64,000 bases of DNA from Caulobacter sp. FWC2 (GTDB taxonomy: Bacteria; Pseudomonadota; Alphaproteobacteria; Caulobacterales; Caulobacteraceae): positions 310,001-374,000 of the forward strand of contig NZ_PEBF01000001.1 of the NCBI RefSeq assembly GCF_002742625.1, read 5' to 3'. The number at the start of each line of letters is the position of its first letter. The first letter of the stretch is position 1. Of the stretch, positions 40,173-48,799 are shown one piece after another. Under the pieces are notes generated by a model. The model did no database searches and was not told the origin of the DNA. It was given only the letters and a program-made list of their open reading frames with translations. The translations under genes and the position numbers were made by a program.

Positions 40173-40601
40173 ATGTCGCGTCCGTTTCTTATCGGTGTTC
40201 TTCTCAGCGCCCTCGTCGCCGCTCCGGTTCTGGCTCAGGAACGGGCCGTCGACGAGCGTCAGCGCCTGCTGGACCTGGCCTATACGCTGGGCGAGAGCCA
40301 TGCCCTGCGCCAGGCCTGCCATGGCGTCGACGATCAGTACTGGCGCTCGCGCATGGTCCGCCTGACCGAGGTGGAACAGGCCGACCAGGCCTTCGATGTC
40401 CAGATGCGTGAGCGGTTCAACACCGGCTTCGCCTCGCGCCGCAGCGAATATCCGCTCTGCGACGAGGCCAGCCGCAAGGCCGAGCAGGCCACCGCCCGCA
40501 AGGGTCAGGCTCTGGCCCAAAAGCTCTCGCAGTCGATGCGTCCCGCGCCTCCGCCGGCTGGCCCGTCGGATTCCATGGCGGACGGCGAAGCGGCGCGCTA
40601 A
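40173..40601 (+). CDS. Exported TIGR02301-family protein
   Basis: A 142-residue protein with a signal peptide (MSRPFLIGVLLSALVAAPVLA, then QE). The mature part is helical, with RQRLLDLAYTLGESHALRQACHG, DQYWRSRMVRLTEVEQ and a C-terminal YPLCDEASRKAEQATA. These match the alphaproteobacterial TIGR02301 family, with two conserved cysteines (in QACHG and PLCDE) likely to form a disulphide in the periplasm. The function is unknown. It ends 32 bases before the SPFH gene. Confidence 0.82.
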   Translation: MSRPFLIGVLLSALVAAPVLAQERAVDERQRLLDLAYTLGESHALRQACHGVDDQYWRSRMVRLTEVEQADQAFDVQMRERFNTGFASRRSEYPLCDEASRKAEQATARKGQALAQKLSQSMRPAPPPAGPSDSMADGEAAR

Positions 40602-40633
40602 CCTCTACCCAGGTTTGTAAAGGAGCGTTGCTC

Positions 40634-41635
40634 TTGGGCACGTCCATCGTCGTTCTGGTCCTGCTGATCCTGGCCTTCGTGCTGGTAATGAGCGTCATCA
40701 AGATCGTGCCGCAGGGGCGCGAATTCACCGTCGAGCGGTTCGGCCGCTACACCCGGACCCTGAAGCCCGGCATCAGCATCCTGACCCCCTTCGTCGAGAC
40801 GATCGGGCGCAAGGTGAACATGATGGAACAGGTGCTGGACGTCCCTCAGCAGGAGGTCATCACCAAGGACAACGTGTCGGTGAAGGTCGACGCCATCGTC
40901 TTCATCCAGGTGATGGACGCGGCCGCGGCCGCCTACCGGGTCGACAACCTGATCTACGCCATCACCCAGCTGGCCCAGACCAACCTGCGCACCGTCGTCG
41001 GTTCGATGGAGCTGGACGAGGTGCTGAGTCAGCGCGATGCGATCAACACCCGCCTGCTCTCGACCATCGACCACGCCACCGGTCCCTGGGGCGTCAAGGT
41101 GGCGCGGATCGAGATCAAGGATCTGACGCCGCCGACGGACATCACCAACGCCATGGCCCGCCAGATGAAGGCCGAGCGCGAGCGCCGCGCGGTGATCACC
41201 GAGGCGGAAGGCGAGAAGCAGTCCCAGATCGCCCGCGCCGAGGGCCAGAAGCAGTCGGCCATCCTGCAGGCCGAGGGCCGCAAGGAGGCCGCCTTCCGCG
41301 ACGCCGAGGCCCGCGAGCGGGAAGCCGAGGCCGAGGCCAAGGCGACCACCTTCGTCTCCGAAGCCATCGCCAAGGGCGACGTCAACGCCATCAACTACTT
41401 CATCGCCCAGAAGTACGTCGAAGCCTTCGGCGAACTGGCCCGCAGCCCGCAGCAGAAGACGGTCATCGTGCCGGCCGACTTCTCGGGTCTGACCGGGACC
41501 GTCGCGGGCGTCGCCGAGCTGATCAAGAGCCTGGGCGCGGATACGCCGAAGGCGCCGCCGCCGTCGAGGAGCGCATCGACCGCCGCGCCGGTCAGTACGC
41601 AGGCCGGCCCGCCGCCCGCAAAGCGCGGAGCCTAG
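40634..41635 (+). CDS. SPFH/Band-7 (stomatin-like, QmcA) membrane protein
   Basis: About 333 residues. One N-terminal membrane anchor (TSIVVLVLLILAFVLVMSVI) is followed by a stomatin/prohibitin domain (IKIVPQGREFTVERFGRYTRTLKPG, KDNVSVKVDAIVF) and a long charged coiled coil (KAERERRAVITEAEGEKQSQI...). Such proteins form oligomeric scaffolds in the membrane. TTG at 40634 is favoured because AGGAG lies eight bases upstream; a TTG at 40628 is too close to it. The only in-frame ATG (40688) would remove the anchor. The NfeD-like gene follows at once, a classic STOPP/NfeD pair. Confidence 0.9.
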   Translation: MGTSIVVLVLLILAFVLVMSVIKIVPQGREFTVERFGRYTRTLKPGISILTPFVETIGRKVNMMEQVLDVPQQEVITKDNVSVKVDAIVFIQVMDAAAAAYRVDNLIYAITQLAQTNLRTVVGSMELDEVLSQRDAINTRLLSTIDHATGPWGVKVARIEIKDLTPPTDITNAMARQMKAERERRAVITEAEGEKQSQIARAEGQKQSAILQAEGRKEAAFRDAEAREREAEAEAKATTFVSEAIAKGDVNAINYFIAQKYVEAFGELARSPQQKTVIVPADFSGLTGTVAGVAELIKSLGADTPKAPPPSRSASTAAPVSTQAGPPPAKRGA

Positions 41636-41638
41636 GTG

Positions 41639-42100
41639 ATGGGGGCGATCGCCGGCTTCTACGCTTTGCAACCGTTCTGGCTGTGGCTGGCCGTCGCGGC
41701 CCTCTGCCTGGCCATCGAGGTCTCGACCGGCACCGGCTGGCTCCTGTGGCCGGCCGCCAGCGCCTTCGTCATCGGCCTGATCGCCCAGGCCCTACATCCG
41801 GGCCCGGTGCTGGAAATCGGCCTGTTCGCCGTCCTGACGATCGCCTCGACCTATCTGGCGCGGCGCTTCCTGCGGCCGGTGCTGGAGGCGAAGTCGCCGG
41901 ACCTCAACGACCCGACGCAGCGGCTGATCGGCCAGCGCGGCCAGGTGCTGTCGACCTTCGAGCAGGGCCGCGGCCGGGTGTTCGTCGACGGCAAGGACTG
42001 GGCGGCCGAGACCGAGGAGCCTTTCCCGGTGATCAGCCAGGAAGTGGTGGTCATCGGCCTGGACGGCGCGGTGCTGAAGGTCCGCAAGATTCCCACCTGA
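41639..42100 (+). CDS. NfeD-family membrane protein
   Basis: A protein of about 153 residues with two to three N-terminal hydrophobic segments (FWLWLAVAALCLAIEVSTGTGWLLW and similar). A soluble OB-fold NfeD domain follows (about residues 85-153: LNDPTQRLIGQRGQVLSTFEQGRGRVFVDGKDWAAETEEP). It is the short form without the serine protease domain. The ATG at 41639 is three bases after the SPFH stop; a GTG at 41636 is possible. The two proteins are known partners of membrane microdomain scaffolding. Confidence 0.9.
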   Translation: MGAIAGFYALQPFWLWLAVAALCLAIEVSTGTGWLLWPAASAFVIGLIAQALHPGPVLEIGLFAVLTIASTYLARRFLRPVLEAKSPDLNDPTQRLIGQRGQVLSTFEQGRGRVFVDGKDWAAETEEPFPVISQEVVVIGLDGAVLKVRKIPT

Positions 42101-42240
42101 CGGAAACCTGCTGACAGAACGCGGCGCCGCCCCTGTTATCCGCCGACGGCGACACCATTTGAGCCCCGCATCAGCCAACTTGCAGGGCATGCGCGACTCT
42201 GAGCCTCGTATCGGGGCATCGTCGCGTTAGGGGAGACGGC

Positions 42241-43167
42241 GTGACTTCAATCATATCGGTAAAGGGTCTGACCAAGACCTATGCGTCCGGCCATCAGGCC
42301 CTCAAGACGATCGACCTCGACATCCGCAAGGGCGAGATCTTCGCCCTGCTGGGTCCGAACGGGGCCGGGAAGACCACGCTGATCAGCATCATCTGCGGCA
42401 TCGTCAATCCCAGCCTGGGCGTCGTCCTGGCCGACGGCCATGACGTGGTGAAGGACTACCGCGCCGCCCGCTCCAAGATCGGCCTGGTGCCGCAGGAGCT
42501 GAATACCGACGCCTTCGAGACGGTCTGGGCCACGGTCAGCTTCTCGCGCGGCCTGTTCGGCAAGCCGCGCAATGACGCCCTGATCGAGAAGATCCTTCGC
42601 GACCTGTCCCTGTGGGACAAGAAGGACAGCAAGATCATGGCGCTGTCGGGCGGCATGAAGCGCCGGGTGATGATCGCCAAGGCCCTGAGCCACGAGCCGA
42701 CCATCCTGTTCCTGGACGAGCCCACCGCCGGCGTCGACGTCGAGCTGCGCCGCGACATGTGGGAGATGGTCCGCCAGCTGCGCGAGAACGGCGTCACCAT
42801 CATCCTGACCACCCACTATATCGAGGAGGCCGAGGAGATGGCCGACCGGATCGGGGTGATCAACAAGGGCGAGATCATCCTGGTCGAGGACAAGTCGGTC
42901 CTGATGCGCAAGCTGGGCAAGAAGCAGCTGACGGTGCACCTGCGCGAGCCGCTGACCGCCCTGCCGGCCGGCCTGGACGACCCCTCGCTGAGCCTGATCA
43001 ATGACGGCGCCGACCTCGTCTACACCTTCGACACCCAGGCCGACGACACCGGCATCGCCGATCTGCTGAAGCGTCTCGCCGAGCACGGGATCGACTTCAA
43101 GGACCTCAAGACCGACCAGAGCTCTCTGGAAGACATCTTCGTCAGCCTGGTGAGGGCCCCGCAATGA
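42241..43167 (+). CDS. ABC-2-type transporter, ATP-binding protein
   Basis: A 308-residue ATPase. Walker A is GPNGAGKTT, the signature is [15 protein letters not shown], Walker B is [12 protein letters not shown], and the switch histidine is in [13 protein letters not shown]. The C-terminal 80 residues are the DUF4162-type extension common in DrrA/NodI-like ATPases. The start is GTG with GGGGAGA upstream. The permease start overlaps its stop by four bases. Such exporters commonly export drugs, lipids or polysaccharides; the substrate cannot be read here. Confidence 0.93.
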   Translation: MTSIISVKGLTKTYASGHQALKTIDLDIRKGEIFALLGPNGAGKTTLISIICGIVNPSLGVVLADGHDVVKDYRAARSKIGLVPQELNTDAFETVWATVSFSRGLFGKPRNDALIEKILRDLSLWDKKDSKIMALSGGMKRRVMIAKALSHEPTILFLDEPTAGVDVELRRDMWEMVRQLRENGVTIILTTHYIEEAEEMADRIGVINKGEIILVEDKSVLMRKLGKKQLTVHLREPLTALPAGLDDPSLSLINDGADLVYTFDTQADDTGIADLLKRLAEHGIDFKDLKTDQSSLEDIFVSLVRAPQ

Positions 43168-43925
43168 ACCTCTTCGCGATCAAGGCCATCTACCGCTTCG
43201 AGATGGCGCGGTGGTTCCGCACCCTGGCCCAGAGCATCATCGCGCCGGTGCTGTCGACCAGCCTCTATTTTGTGGTGTTCGGCTCGGCGATCGGCTCGCG
43301 CATGCAGTCGATCGACGGCGTCAGCTACGGCGCCTTCATCATCCCGGGCCTGATCATGCTGTCGCTGCTCAGCGAGAGCATCTCCAACGCCTCGTTCGGC
43401 ATCTATATGCCCAAGTGGGCCGGCACGATCTACGAGCTGCTCTCGGCCCCCGTGGCCTGGTTCGAGGCGGTCACCGGCTATGTCGGCGCCGCCGCCACCA
43501 AGTCGATCTGCCTGGGCCTGCTGATCCTGGCCACCGCCCGGATCTTCGTGCCGTTCGAGATCGCCCACCCGTTCGTGATGCTGCTGTTTCTGGTCCTGAC
43601 CTCGATCACCTTCAGCCTGTTCGGCTTCATCATCGGGGTCTGGGCCGACAACTTCCAGAAGCTGCAGATCGTGCCCGCGCTGATCGTGACGCCGCTGACC
43701 TTCCTGGGCGGCAGCTTCTACTCGATCAAGATGCTGCCCGAGGTCTGGCAGAAGGTCACCCTGTTCAACCCGGTGGTCTATCTGATTAGCGGCTTCCGCT
43801 GGAGCTTCTACGGCCAGTCGGACGTCGGCGTCGGCGTCAGCCTGGCCATGACCGCCGTGTTCCTGGTCTTGTGCCTGACGGCGGTGGGCTGGATCTTCAA
43901 GACGGGTTATCGACTGAAGGTTTGA
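43164..43925 (+). CDS. ABC-2-type transporter permease
   Basis: A 253-residue permease with six hydrophobic helices. It shows the ABC-2 pattern: an amphipathic N-terminus, [24 protein letters not shown], and a central [21 protein letters not shown], ending [21 protein letters not shown]. It pairs with the upstream ATPase. Its downstream end runs into the second copy of the palindromic repeat. Confidence 0.92.
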   Translation: MNLFAIKAIYRFEMARWFRTLAQSIIAPVLSTSLYFVVFGSAIGSRMQSIDGVSYGAFIIPGLIMLSLLSESISNASFGIYMPKWAGTIYELLSAPVAWFEAVTGYVGAAATKSICLGLLILATARIFVPFEIAHPFVMLLFLVLTSITFSLFGFIIGVWADNFQKLQIVPALIVTPLTFLGGSFYSIKMLPEVWQKVTLFNPVVYLISGFRWSFYGQSDVGVGVSLAMTAVFLVLCLTAVGWIFKTGYRLKV

Positions 43926-43958
43926 GGCGAATCCATATTGAAAGTTGAGGAGCCGAAA

Positions 43959-44041
43959 CCTCGTCCTTCGACAAGCTCAGGATGAGGTTTCTACTCGAAC
44001 GCCAGCAACCGTCCTCACCCTGAGCCTGTGGAAGGGCGAGG
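43959..44041. repeat. Palindromic intergenic repeat, copy 2 (diverged)
   Basis: Left arm at 43959-43987 and right arm at 44013-44041 match the arms of copy 1 with a few changes (GTCC for GCCC, GGATG for GGGTG, and CCTGTGG for CTTGTCG). The loop is 25 bases instead of 28. Like copy 1 it occupies the junction between convergent genes, 33 bases after the permease stop and 14 bases from the end of the next gene. Confidence 0.85.
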
Positions 44042-44055
44042 ACGGCCCCCCGGCG

Positions 44056-44508
44056 CTAGTCTTCGGTAGGCTCCCCCGCCTTGAGTCCCTGGACGCCGCC
44101 GCCCTTCACGCCCTTGCTGACCAAGGCCGCTTCGGCGGCCTTGACCATGGCGCGTTCGGCGTTGAAGGCCGTCAGGGTCTCGCACGCAGCGAAGAAGCCG
44201 GGATCGGTGTTGGTGTCGATCTCGGGCTGGGCCACGACCAGGTGCAGGTCGCGGGCCTTCAGCTTCAGCACCGCTTCCAGGAGGTCGGTGGTCGTGCCGG
44301 CCAGGGCGTGCAGGCTGAGCACCGCCAGGGTTCCGCCGGGCTGAAGCGCCGCCAGGGCCTTGTCGAGGCCCGGGCGGATGATGGCGTTGGTCAGGCACCG
44401 GTCGCTGAACACCTCCTGGCAGCCCAGCAGCAGCAAGCGCTCCTCCTGGACCGGGCTGAAGAAGACGCCCCTGACGGGCGGCAGGCGGTAGTAGCCGACG
44501 CGGTTCAT
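44056..44508 (-). CDS. Resolvase-like protein lacking the catalytic serine
   Basis: A 150-residue protein whose plan follows the serine-resolvase catalytic domain: VGYYR at 4-8, GCQEVFSDRCLTNAIIRPGLDKALAAL at 29-55, PGGTLAVLSLHALAGTTTDLLEAV at 57-80, PEIDTNTDPGFF at 95-106 and LTAFNAERA at 112-120. R8 is kept, but the nucleophilic serine (position 10 in gamma-delta/Tn3 resolvases) is proline, and both arginines of DRLGR are lost (residues 67-71 HALAG). It also has no C-terminal helix-turn-helix. Recombination is therefore not possible by the known mechanism, and the protein may be a repurposed binding or dimerisation domain. The homology is judged by eye. Confidence 0.68.
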   Translation of the reverse strand: MNRVGYYRLPPVRGVFFSPVQEERLLLLGCQEVFSDRCLTNAIIRPGLDKALAALQPGGTLAVLSLHALAGTTTDLLEAVLKLKARDLHLVVAQPEIDTNTDPGFFAACETLTAFNAERAMVKAAEAALVSKGVKGGGVQGLKAGEPTED

Positions 44509-44570
44509 CGCGTCGGCTTGGCAAACCCGGAGAGCCTTGGCGAGGACTTTCCGGGACCGCCCACAGCTTC

Positions 44571-45416
44571 TTAAGGAAGCAAGCTCGCCACAAGGGCCGA
44601 GATTGGCGTGGTGGGACGGCCGATCAGGGCCGACAGCTGATGGCCATCGTCGAACAGGCCGCCTTGCGACGCGCCGACGTCCGACTGGGCCAGGATCGCG
44701 GCGAAGGCGGCGGGCAGGCCCAGGCTCTCCAGGACCTTGGCGTACTCGGCCTCGGGCAGGTCGTTGTAGGGAATGGTCTTGCCGGCCTTGGCCGAGATCT
44801 CGGCGGCCAGCTCGGCCAGCGTGAAGGCGGTGTCGCCGGCCAGCTCGTAGGTCTTGTTCTCGTGGCCGTCCGTGGCCAGCACGACGGCGGCGGCCTGCGC
44901 ATAGTCCGCGCGGGCGGCGGCCGAGATCTTGCCCTGGCCGGCGCTGCCGATCAGCGCACCCGACGCCACGGCGCCATGGATCGAGCCGGCATAGTTCTCA
45001 GCGTACCAGCTGTTGCGCAGCAGGGTGTAGGCCAGGCCCGAGGCCTTGAGCAGCGCCTCGGTGGCCTTGTGCTCGTCGGCCAGGACCAGGGGCGAGGCAT
45101 CGGCGCGCAGGATGCTGGTATAGGCGATCCGCTTCACCCCGGCGGCCTGAGCGGCCTCGATGACGGCGCGGTGCTGGGGCAGGCGCTGGCCGACCTCATT
45201 GCCGGAGATCAGCAGCAGGGTGTCGACGCCTTCGAGCGCCGGGCCGAGGGTCTCGGCTTGCGTGTAGTCGGCGGCGCGGGCGGCCACGCCCATGTCGGCG
45301 GCCTTGGCCGGATCGCGGACCAGGGCGAGGATCTCGCCGGCCGGGACGCGCGTCTTGAGGCTTTCGACGACGAGGCGGCCTAGCTGGCCGGTGGCGCCGG
45401 TGATGGCGATGGTCAT
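44571..45416 (-). CDS. qorB: NmrA-like NAD(P)H quinone oxidoreductase (QorB type)
   Basis: A 281-residue atypical SDR. ITGATGQLGRLVVESLKTR is the cofactor glycine motif, and LLISGNEVGQRLPQHRAVIEAAQAAGVKRIAYTSILRAD and LRNSWYAENY match E. coli QorB. The start ATG 45416 fits. It is divergent from an HxlR regulator gene with only 67-79 bases between starts, where palindromic sites occur. This is the same arrangement as known qor/qorR pairs that respond to quinones. Confidence 0.9.
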   Translation of the reverse strand: MTIAITGATGQLGRLVVESLKTRVPAGEILALVRDPAKAADMGVAARAADYTQAETLGPALEGVDTLLLISGNEVGQRLPQHRAVIEAAQAAGVKRIAYTSILRADASPLVLADEHKATEALLKASGLAYTLLRNSWYAENYAGSIHGAVASGALIGSAGQGKISAAARADYAQAAAVVLATDGHENKTYELAGDTAFTLAELAAEISAKAGKTIPYNDLPEAEYAKVLESLGLPAAFAAILAQSDVGASQGGLFDDGHQLSALIGRPTTPISALVASLLP

Positions 45417-45461
45417 GATCGTTCTCCCGATGGGTATGACGGTCTCGATCTGGGCGCCTTG

Positions 45462-45476
45462 CTTACTTTTCGTAAG
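45462..45476. promoter_or_regulatory. Palindromic operator in the qorB/HxlR intergenic region
   Basis: CTTAC-TTTTC-GTAAG is a perfect palindrome with a 5-base spacer. A second GTAAGTA copy follows at 45490-45496. Sites of this type are bound by HxlR/DUF24 regulators, so it probably controls both genes. Confidence 0.65.
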
Positions 45477-45483
45477 TACCCAC

Positions 45484-45897
45484 ATGAATGTAAGTATGAA
45501 AGAAACTTCGCCCCCTCCGATACCGCTTTCCGAGAAGCTGCTGCGCGGCGACCTGATGGCGCCCGACTGTCCGTCGCGGGCGGTGCTGCAGCACGTGACC
45601 AGCCGCTGGGGCGTGCTGGCGCTGATGGCCCTAGAGACGGGCACGCATCGTTTCAGCGAACTGCGCCGGGGGATCGGCGGGGTCAGCGAGCGGATGCTGG
45701 CCCAGACCCTGCAACAGCTGGAAGGCGACGGCTTCGTGCGCCGGGTGGCCTATCAGGTCGTGCCGCCGCACGTGGAGTACAGCCTGACGCCTCTGGGCCT
45801 GGAGGTCGCCGAGAAGGTGCGTGGCCTGGCCGACTGGATCGAACTCAATCTCGACCGGATTTTGGTGGGCGAGCCAGAGGAAGCGCCTGTCGCCTAA
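45484..45897 (+). CDS. HxlR-family (DUF24) transcriptional regulator, QorR-like
   Basis: About 137 residues. The winged helix runs from CPSRAVLQHVTSRWGVLALMALETGTHRFSELRRGIGGVSERMLAQTLQQLEGDGFV to the wing VPPHVEYSLTPLG. A conserved cysteine (APDCPSR, near residue 28) is at the position used by thiol-sensing members such as YodB/HypR and QorR. Starts at 45484 or 45496 are both possible. It is divergent from qorB. By family knowledge it would repress both until quinones or thiol oxidants modify the cysteine. The stop interlocks with that of the ftrA-like gene. Confidence 0.9.
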   Translation: MNVSMKETSPPPIPLSEKLLRGDLMAPDCPSRAVLQHVTSRWGVLALMALETGTHRFSELRRGIGGVSERMLAQTLQQLEGDGFVRRVAYQVVPPHVEYSLTPLGLEVAEKVRGLADWIELNLDRILVGEPEEAPVA

Positions 45898-46853
45898 CCT
45901 CTCGCGAATCGCGCCCGGTACGCGCCGGGCGTGGTCGAGAACTGGCGCCGGAAATGATGCCGCAGGGCCGGCGCGCCCAGGCCCACGGCCTGCGCGACCT
46001 GCTCGATCCCGGCCGGCGAGGTCTCCAGCAGGTCCCGAGCCCGGTTCAGCCGCTCGGCCAGCAGCCAGCGGGCCGGAGTCTCGCCGGTGGCGGCCTCGAA
46101 CCGCCGCAGGAAGGTCCGTTCGCTCATCCCCGCGGCGCCGGCCAGGGCCTTGATCGTGTGGTCGCCGGCGAGATCGGCGCGCATGCGGTCGAGGATCGGC
46201 GAAAGGCGCGAAGCCTCGTGCGCCAGGGGCACAGGCCGCTCGACGAACTGGGCCTGGCCGCCGTCGCGATGCGGCGGCACGACAAGACGGCGGGCCACGG
46301 TATTGGCGGCCTCGGGTCCGAAGTCGCGGCGGATCAAGTGCAGGCCAAGATCGATGCCCGCCGCGCTGCCGGCCGAGGTCAGCAGGTCGCCCTCGTCGAC
46401 GTAGAGGACGTCGGGTTGGACCGCGATCGCCGGATAGCGCTGGCGCAGCGCCTCGGCATAGCGCCAGTGGGTCGTGGCCCGGCGTCCGTCCAGCAGGCCC
46501 GTGGCCGCCAGCACGAACACCCCCGAGCAGATCGACATCAGCCGCGCGCCCTTGGCGTGCGCCTTCCGCAGCGCCTCGACCAGCGGGGCCGGCACCGGGT
46601 GATCCATTCCCCGCCAGCCCGGCGCGACGATGACGCTGGCCTGTTCCAGCAGCTCCAGCCCGCCGTCGCCGACGATCCGCACCCCGCCCAGGCCCCTCAG
46701 GTCGCCCGGCTCCACGGCGGCGGTGGCGAAGCGGTACCAGTCCGCGCCCATCTCCGGCCGCGGCAGGCCAAACAGCTCGACCGCCACGCCATATTCGAAG
46801 GTGCAAAGGCCGTCATAGGCCAGGGCGACGACGAGCGGCTGTGGTTTTGGCAT
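45894..46853 (-). CDS. ftrA: GATase1/AraC-type transcriptional regulator (FtrA-like)
   Basis: A protein of about 319 residues. The N-terminal DJ-1/PfpI-type domain (LVVALAYDGLCTFEYGVAVELFGLPRP) has the conserved cysteine in SICSGVFVLAATGLLDGRRATTHW. The C-terminal AraC helix-turn-helix pair is HTIKALAGAAGMSERTFLRRFEAATGETPARWL and VAQAVGLGAPALRHHFRRQFSTTPGAYRARF. The pattern matches FtrA. ATG 46853 is favoured over 46883. It is divergent from a rhodanese gene and presumably regulates it. The effector is unknown. The stop overlaps the HxlR stop by four bases. Confidence 0.88.
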   Translation of the reverse strand: MPKPQPLVVALAYDGLCTFEYGVAVELFGLPRPEMGADWYRFATAAVEPGDLRGLGGVRIVGDGGLELLEQASVIVAPGWRGMDHPVPAPLVEALRKAHAKGARLMSICSGVFVLAATGLLDGRRATTHWRYAEALRQRYPAIAVQPDVLYVDEGDLLTSAGSAAGIDLGLHLIRRDFGPEAANTVARRLVVPPHRDGGQAQFVERPVPLAHEASRLSPILDRMRADLAGDHTIKALAGAAGMSERTFLRRFEAATGETPARWLLAERLNRARDLLETSPAGIEQVAQAVGLGAPALRHHFRRQFSTTPGAYRARFARG

Positions 46854-46940
46854 GATCTTTACGGTCAATGTCGATCTCGCCAACTAACCCGCGTGGTGGC
46901 GCTAAGGCAAGTTTGTGGGCGTCAACCGTTGGAGACCGTC

Positions 46941-47360
46941 ATGAGTTTCGTATCTGAGATTCCCGCCGCCGCCTCGCAGGTCGCCGCCGACCACTTCGCC
47001 GCGCGGCTGTCGCTGGAGACCGACTGCGCCGACGTCGCCGCCGCCCTGCAGGCGGACGAGGTCGATTTCGTGCTGCTGCATGTCGTCGGCTCGCCGCAGG
47101 CCTATGCCCGCCGTCACGTGCCGGGCGCGCTCCACCTGCGCCACGCCGACATGACCGCCGAGAGGATGGCGCAATGGCCCGCCGACACCCTGTTCGTCGT
47201 CTATTGCGCCGGCCCGCACTGCAACGGCGCCGACCGCGCGGCCCTGAAGCTGGCCAGGCTTGGGCGGCCCGTAAAGCTGATGATCGGCGGGATCACCGGT
47301 TGGGAGGACGAAGGCCTGCCGTTCGCGAGCGGCGAGGAGCCGGGTCGTCTCGGGGCCTAG
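46941..47360 (+). CDS. Rhodanese-like single-domain protein
   Basis: A 139-residue cytosolic protein. The rhodanese fold is evident in [48 protein letters not shown]. The catalytic cysteine is in the active-site loop CAGPHC, and the C-terminal [13 protein letters not shown] is standard. It would transfer sulphane sulphur or bind a persulphide. An extra cysteine in the same loop (CxxxxC) is unusual and could form an internal disulphide. It is divergent from the ftrA-like regulator; the stop interlocks with rnhA. Confidence 0.88.
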   Translation: MSFVSEIPAAASQVAADHFAARLSLETDCADVAAALQADEVDFVLLHVVGSPQAYARRHVPGALHLRHADMTAERMAQWPADTLFVVYCAGPHCNGADRAALKLARLGRPVKLMIGGITGWEDEGLPFASGEEPGRLGA

Positions 47361-47806
47361 AAGACCCTCGGATTGGCCTTGCGCAGGCCTTCATTCGCCA
47401 GGGCGTCGGCGCGTTCGTTCAGCGGATGGCCGGCGTGACCCTTGACCCAGCGCCAGTCGACGTCGTGCCGTTCGCGCGCGGCGTCGAGACGTTTCCAGAG
47501 GTCGTCGTTCTTGACCGGGCTCTTGTCGGCGGTCTTCCAACCACGGGCCTTCCAGCCCTTGATCCACTCCTGGATGCCCTTCATCACGTACTGGCTGTCG
47601 GTGTGCAGCTCGACCTTGCAGGGGCGGTTCAGGAGCTCCAGCGCCGAGATCGCGCCCATCAACTCCATGCGGTTGTTGGTGGTCGCGGGTTCGCCGCCGC
47701 AGATCTCTTTTTTCTTGTCGCCATAGAACAGGATGGCGCCCCAGCCGCCCGGACCTGGATTCCCCTTGCAGGCGCCGTCGGTATAGATCGTGACCTTCGG
47801 CGTCAT
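47357..47806 (-). CDS. rnhA: Ribonuclease HI
   Basis: A 149-residue enzyme that removes RNA from RNA-DNA hybrids. The catalytic carboxylates are all present: D10 ([17 protein letters not shown]), E48 ([11 protein letters not shown]), D70 ([13 protein letters not shown]) and D134 ([11 protein letters not shown]). The basic handle region ([19 protein letters not shown]) matches E. coli RNase HI. The start overlaps the thrB stop (ATGA), so it is translationally coupled to homoserine kinase, as in other alphaproteobacteria. Confidence 0.97.
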   Translation of the reverse strand: MTPKVTIYTDGACKGNPGPGGWGAILFYGDKKKEICGGEPATTNNRMELMGAISALELLNRPCKVELHTDSQYVMKGIQEWIKGWKARGWKTADKSPVKNDDLWKRLDAARERHDVDWRWVKGHAGHPLNERADALANEGLRKANPRVF

Positions 47807-48756
47807 GCGAACAGCACGAGTCCTTCGCGGTGGACGGCCAGCTTGCGCTCGTACTCCAGCGGGTCCTTCGGCTTGACCAGGGCGCCGGCGGGCGTCGAAC
47901 CCCAGTCGGCCAGGCGGGTCAGGAAGAAGCGGATCGCCGCGCCGCGCGCCAGGATCGGCAGGGCTTCCTTCTCGGCCGGGCTCAGCGGGCGGCGGCGCTC
48001 ATAGCCGTTCAGCAGGGCCTTGGCGGCGGTGATGTTGAAGCTGCCGTCGGGCTCGAAGCACCAGGCGTTCAGGGTCACGGCCACGTCGTAGGCGTAAGCG
48101 TCCTCGCAGGCGAAATAGAAGTCGATCGCCGCGGCGAACTTGCCGTTCGACTGGAAGAAGACGTTGTCCGGGAAGTAGTCGGCGTGGATCACGCCCGACG
48201 GCAGATTGCGCGGCCACATCAGGGCCAGCTGCGCCAGGTCGTTGTCGATGGTCGCCGACAGGCCCGGCTTTAGGTCCTCGGCGGCCTTGCGGTGCTTGGC
48301 GAACAACGGCGACCAGGCGCTCTGGCCAAGGTCGTTGGCGCGGCGGCCGGGATAGCCCTCGCCGGCCAGGTGCAGCCAAGCCAGGCCCTCGCCCGCCTCG
48401 CGACAATGGGCGACGGTGGGCTTGCGCACCGACAGGCCGGGCAGGAACTCGACGATGGCCGCCGACTTGCCGCGCAAGGTCGCCAGGGTCTTGCCGTTGC
48501 GGTCGGCGATCGGCCGGGCGCTGGGGTAGCCCTTGTCGGCCAGCCAGGTCAGCAGGTTCAGGAAATACGGCAGCTCGTCGGCCTTCACCCGCCGCTCGTA
48601 GACGGTCAGGATGTAGCGACCCTTCTGCGTCTCCAGCAGGAAGTTGGAGTTCTCCACCCCCTCGGCGATGCCCTTGAAGGCCAGGGGCAAGCCCAGGTCG
48701 TAGCCTTCGAGAAAGGCTTCGAGTTCAGCGTCGGTGATGTCGGTATAGACGGCCAT
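47803..48756 (-). CDS. thrB: Homoserine kinase (type II)
   Basis: A 317-residue aminoglycoside-phosphotransferase-fold kinase that phosphorylates homoserine for threonine synthesis. The catalytic loop is [14 protein letters not shown], and the metal-binding segment is [18 protein letters not shown]. The N-terminal [21 protein letters not shown] is the ThrB type-II signature. Its product is the substrate of thrC, found 31 kb away in this window. The start has a normal ATG and is 43 bases from the ispH stop. Confidence 0.95.
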   Translation of the reverse strand: MAVYTDITDAELEAFLEGYDLGLPLAFKGIAEGVENSNFLLETQKGRYILTVYERRVKADELPYFLNLLTWLADKGYPSARPIADRNGKTLATLRGKSAAIVEFLPGLSVRKPTVAHCREAGEGLAWLHLAGEGYPGRRANDLGQSAWSPLFAKHRKAAEDLKPGLSATIDNDLAQLALMWPRNLPSGVIHADYFPDNVFFQSNGKFAAAIDFYFACEDAYAYDVAVTLNAWCFEPDGSFNITAAKALLNGYERRRPLSPAEKEALPILARGAAIRFFLTRLADWGSTPAGALVKPKDPLEYERKLAVHREGLVLFA

Positions 48757-48799
48757 GGCGTCGGGATGCTCGACGCGAGGCCTTCGGTCAAGCCGGCGT

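Noticed and set aside
44056..44508. The resolvase-like gene as evidence for an integrated mobile element
   Set aside because: No transposase, integrase, target duplications or foreign gene content surround it; base composition and flanking genes look native.
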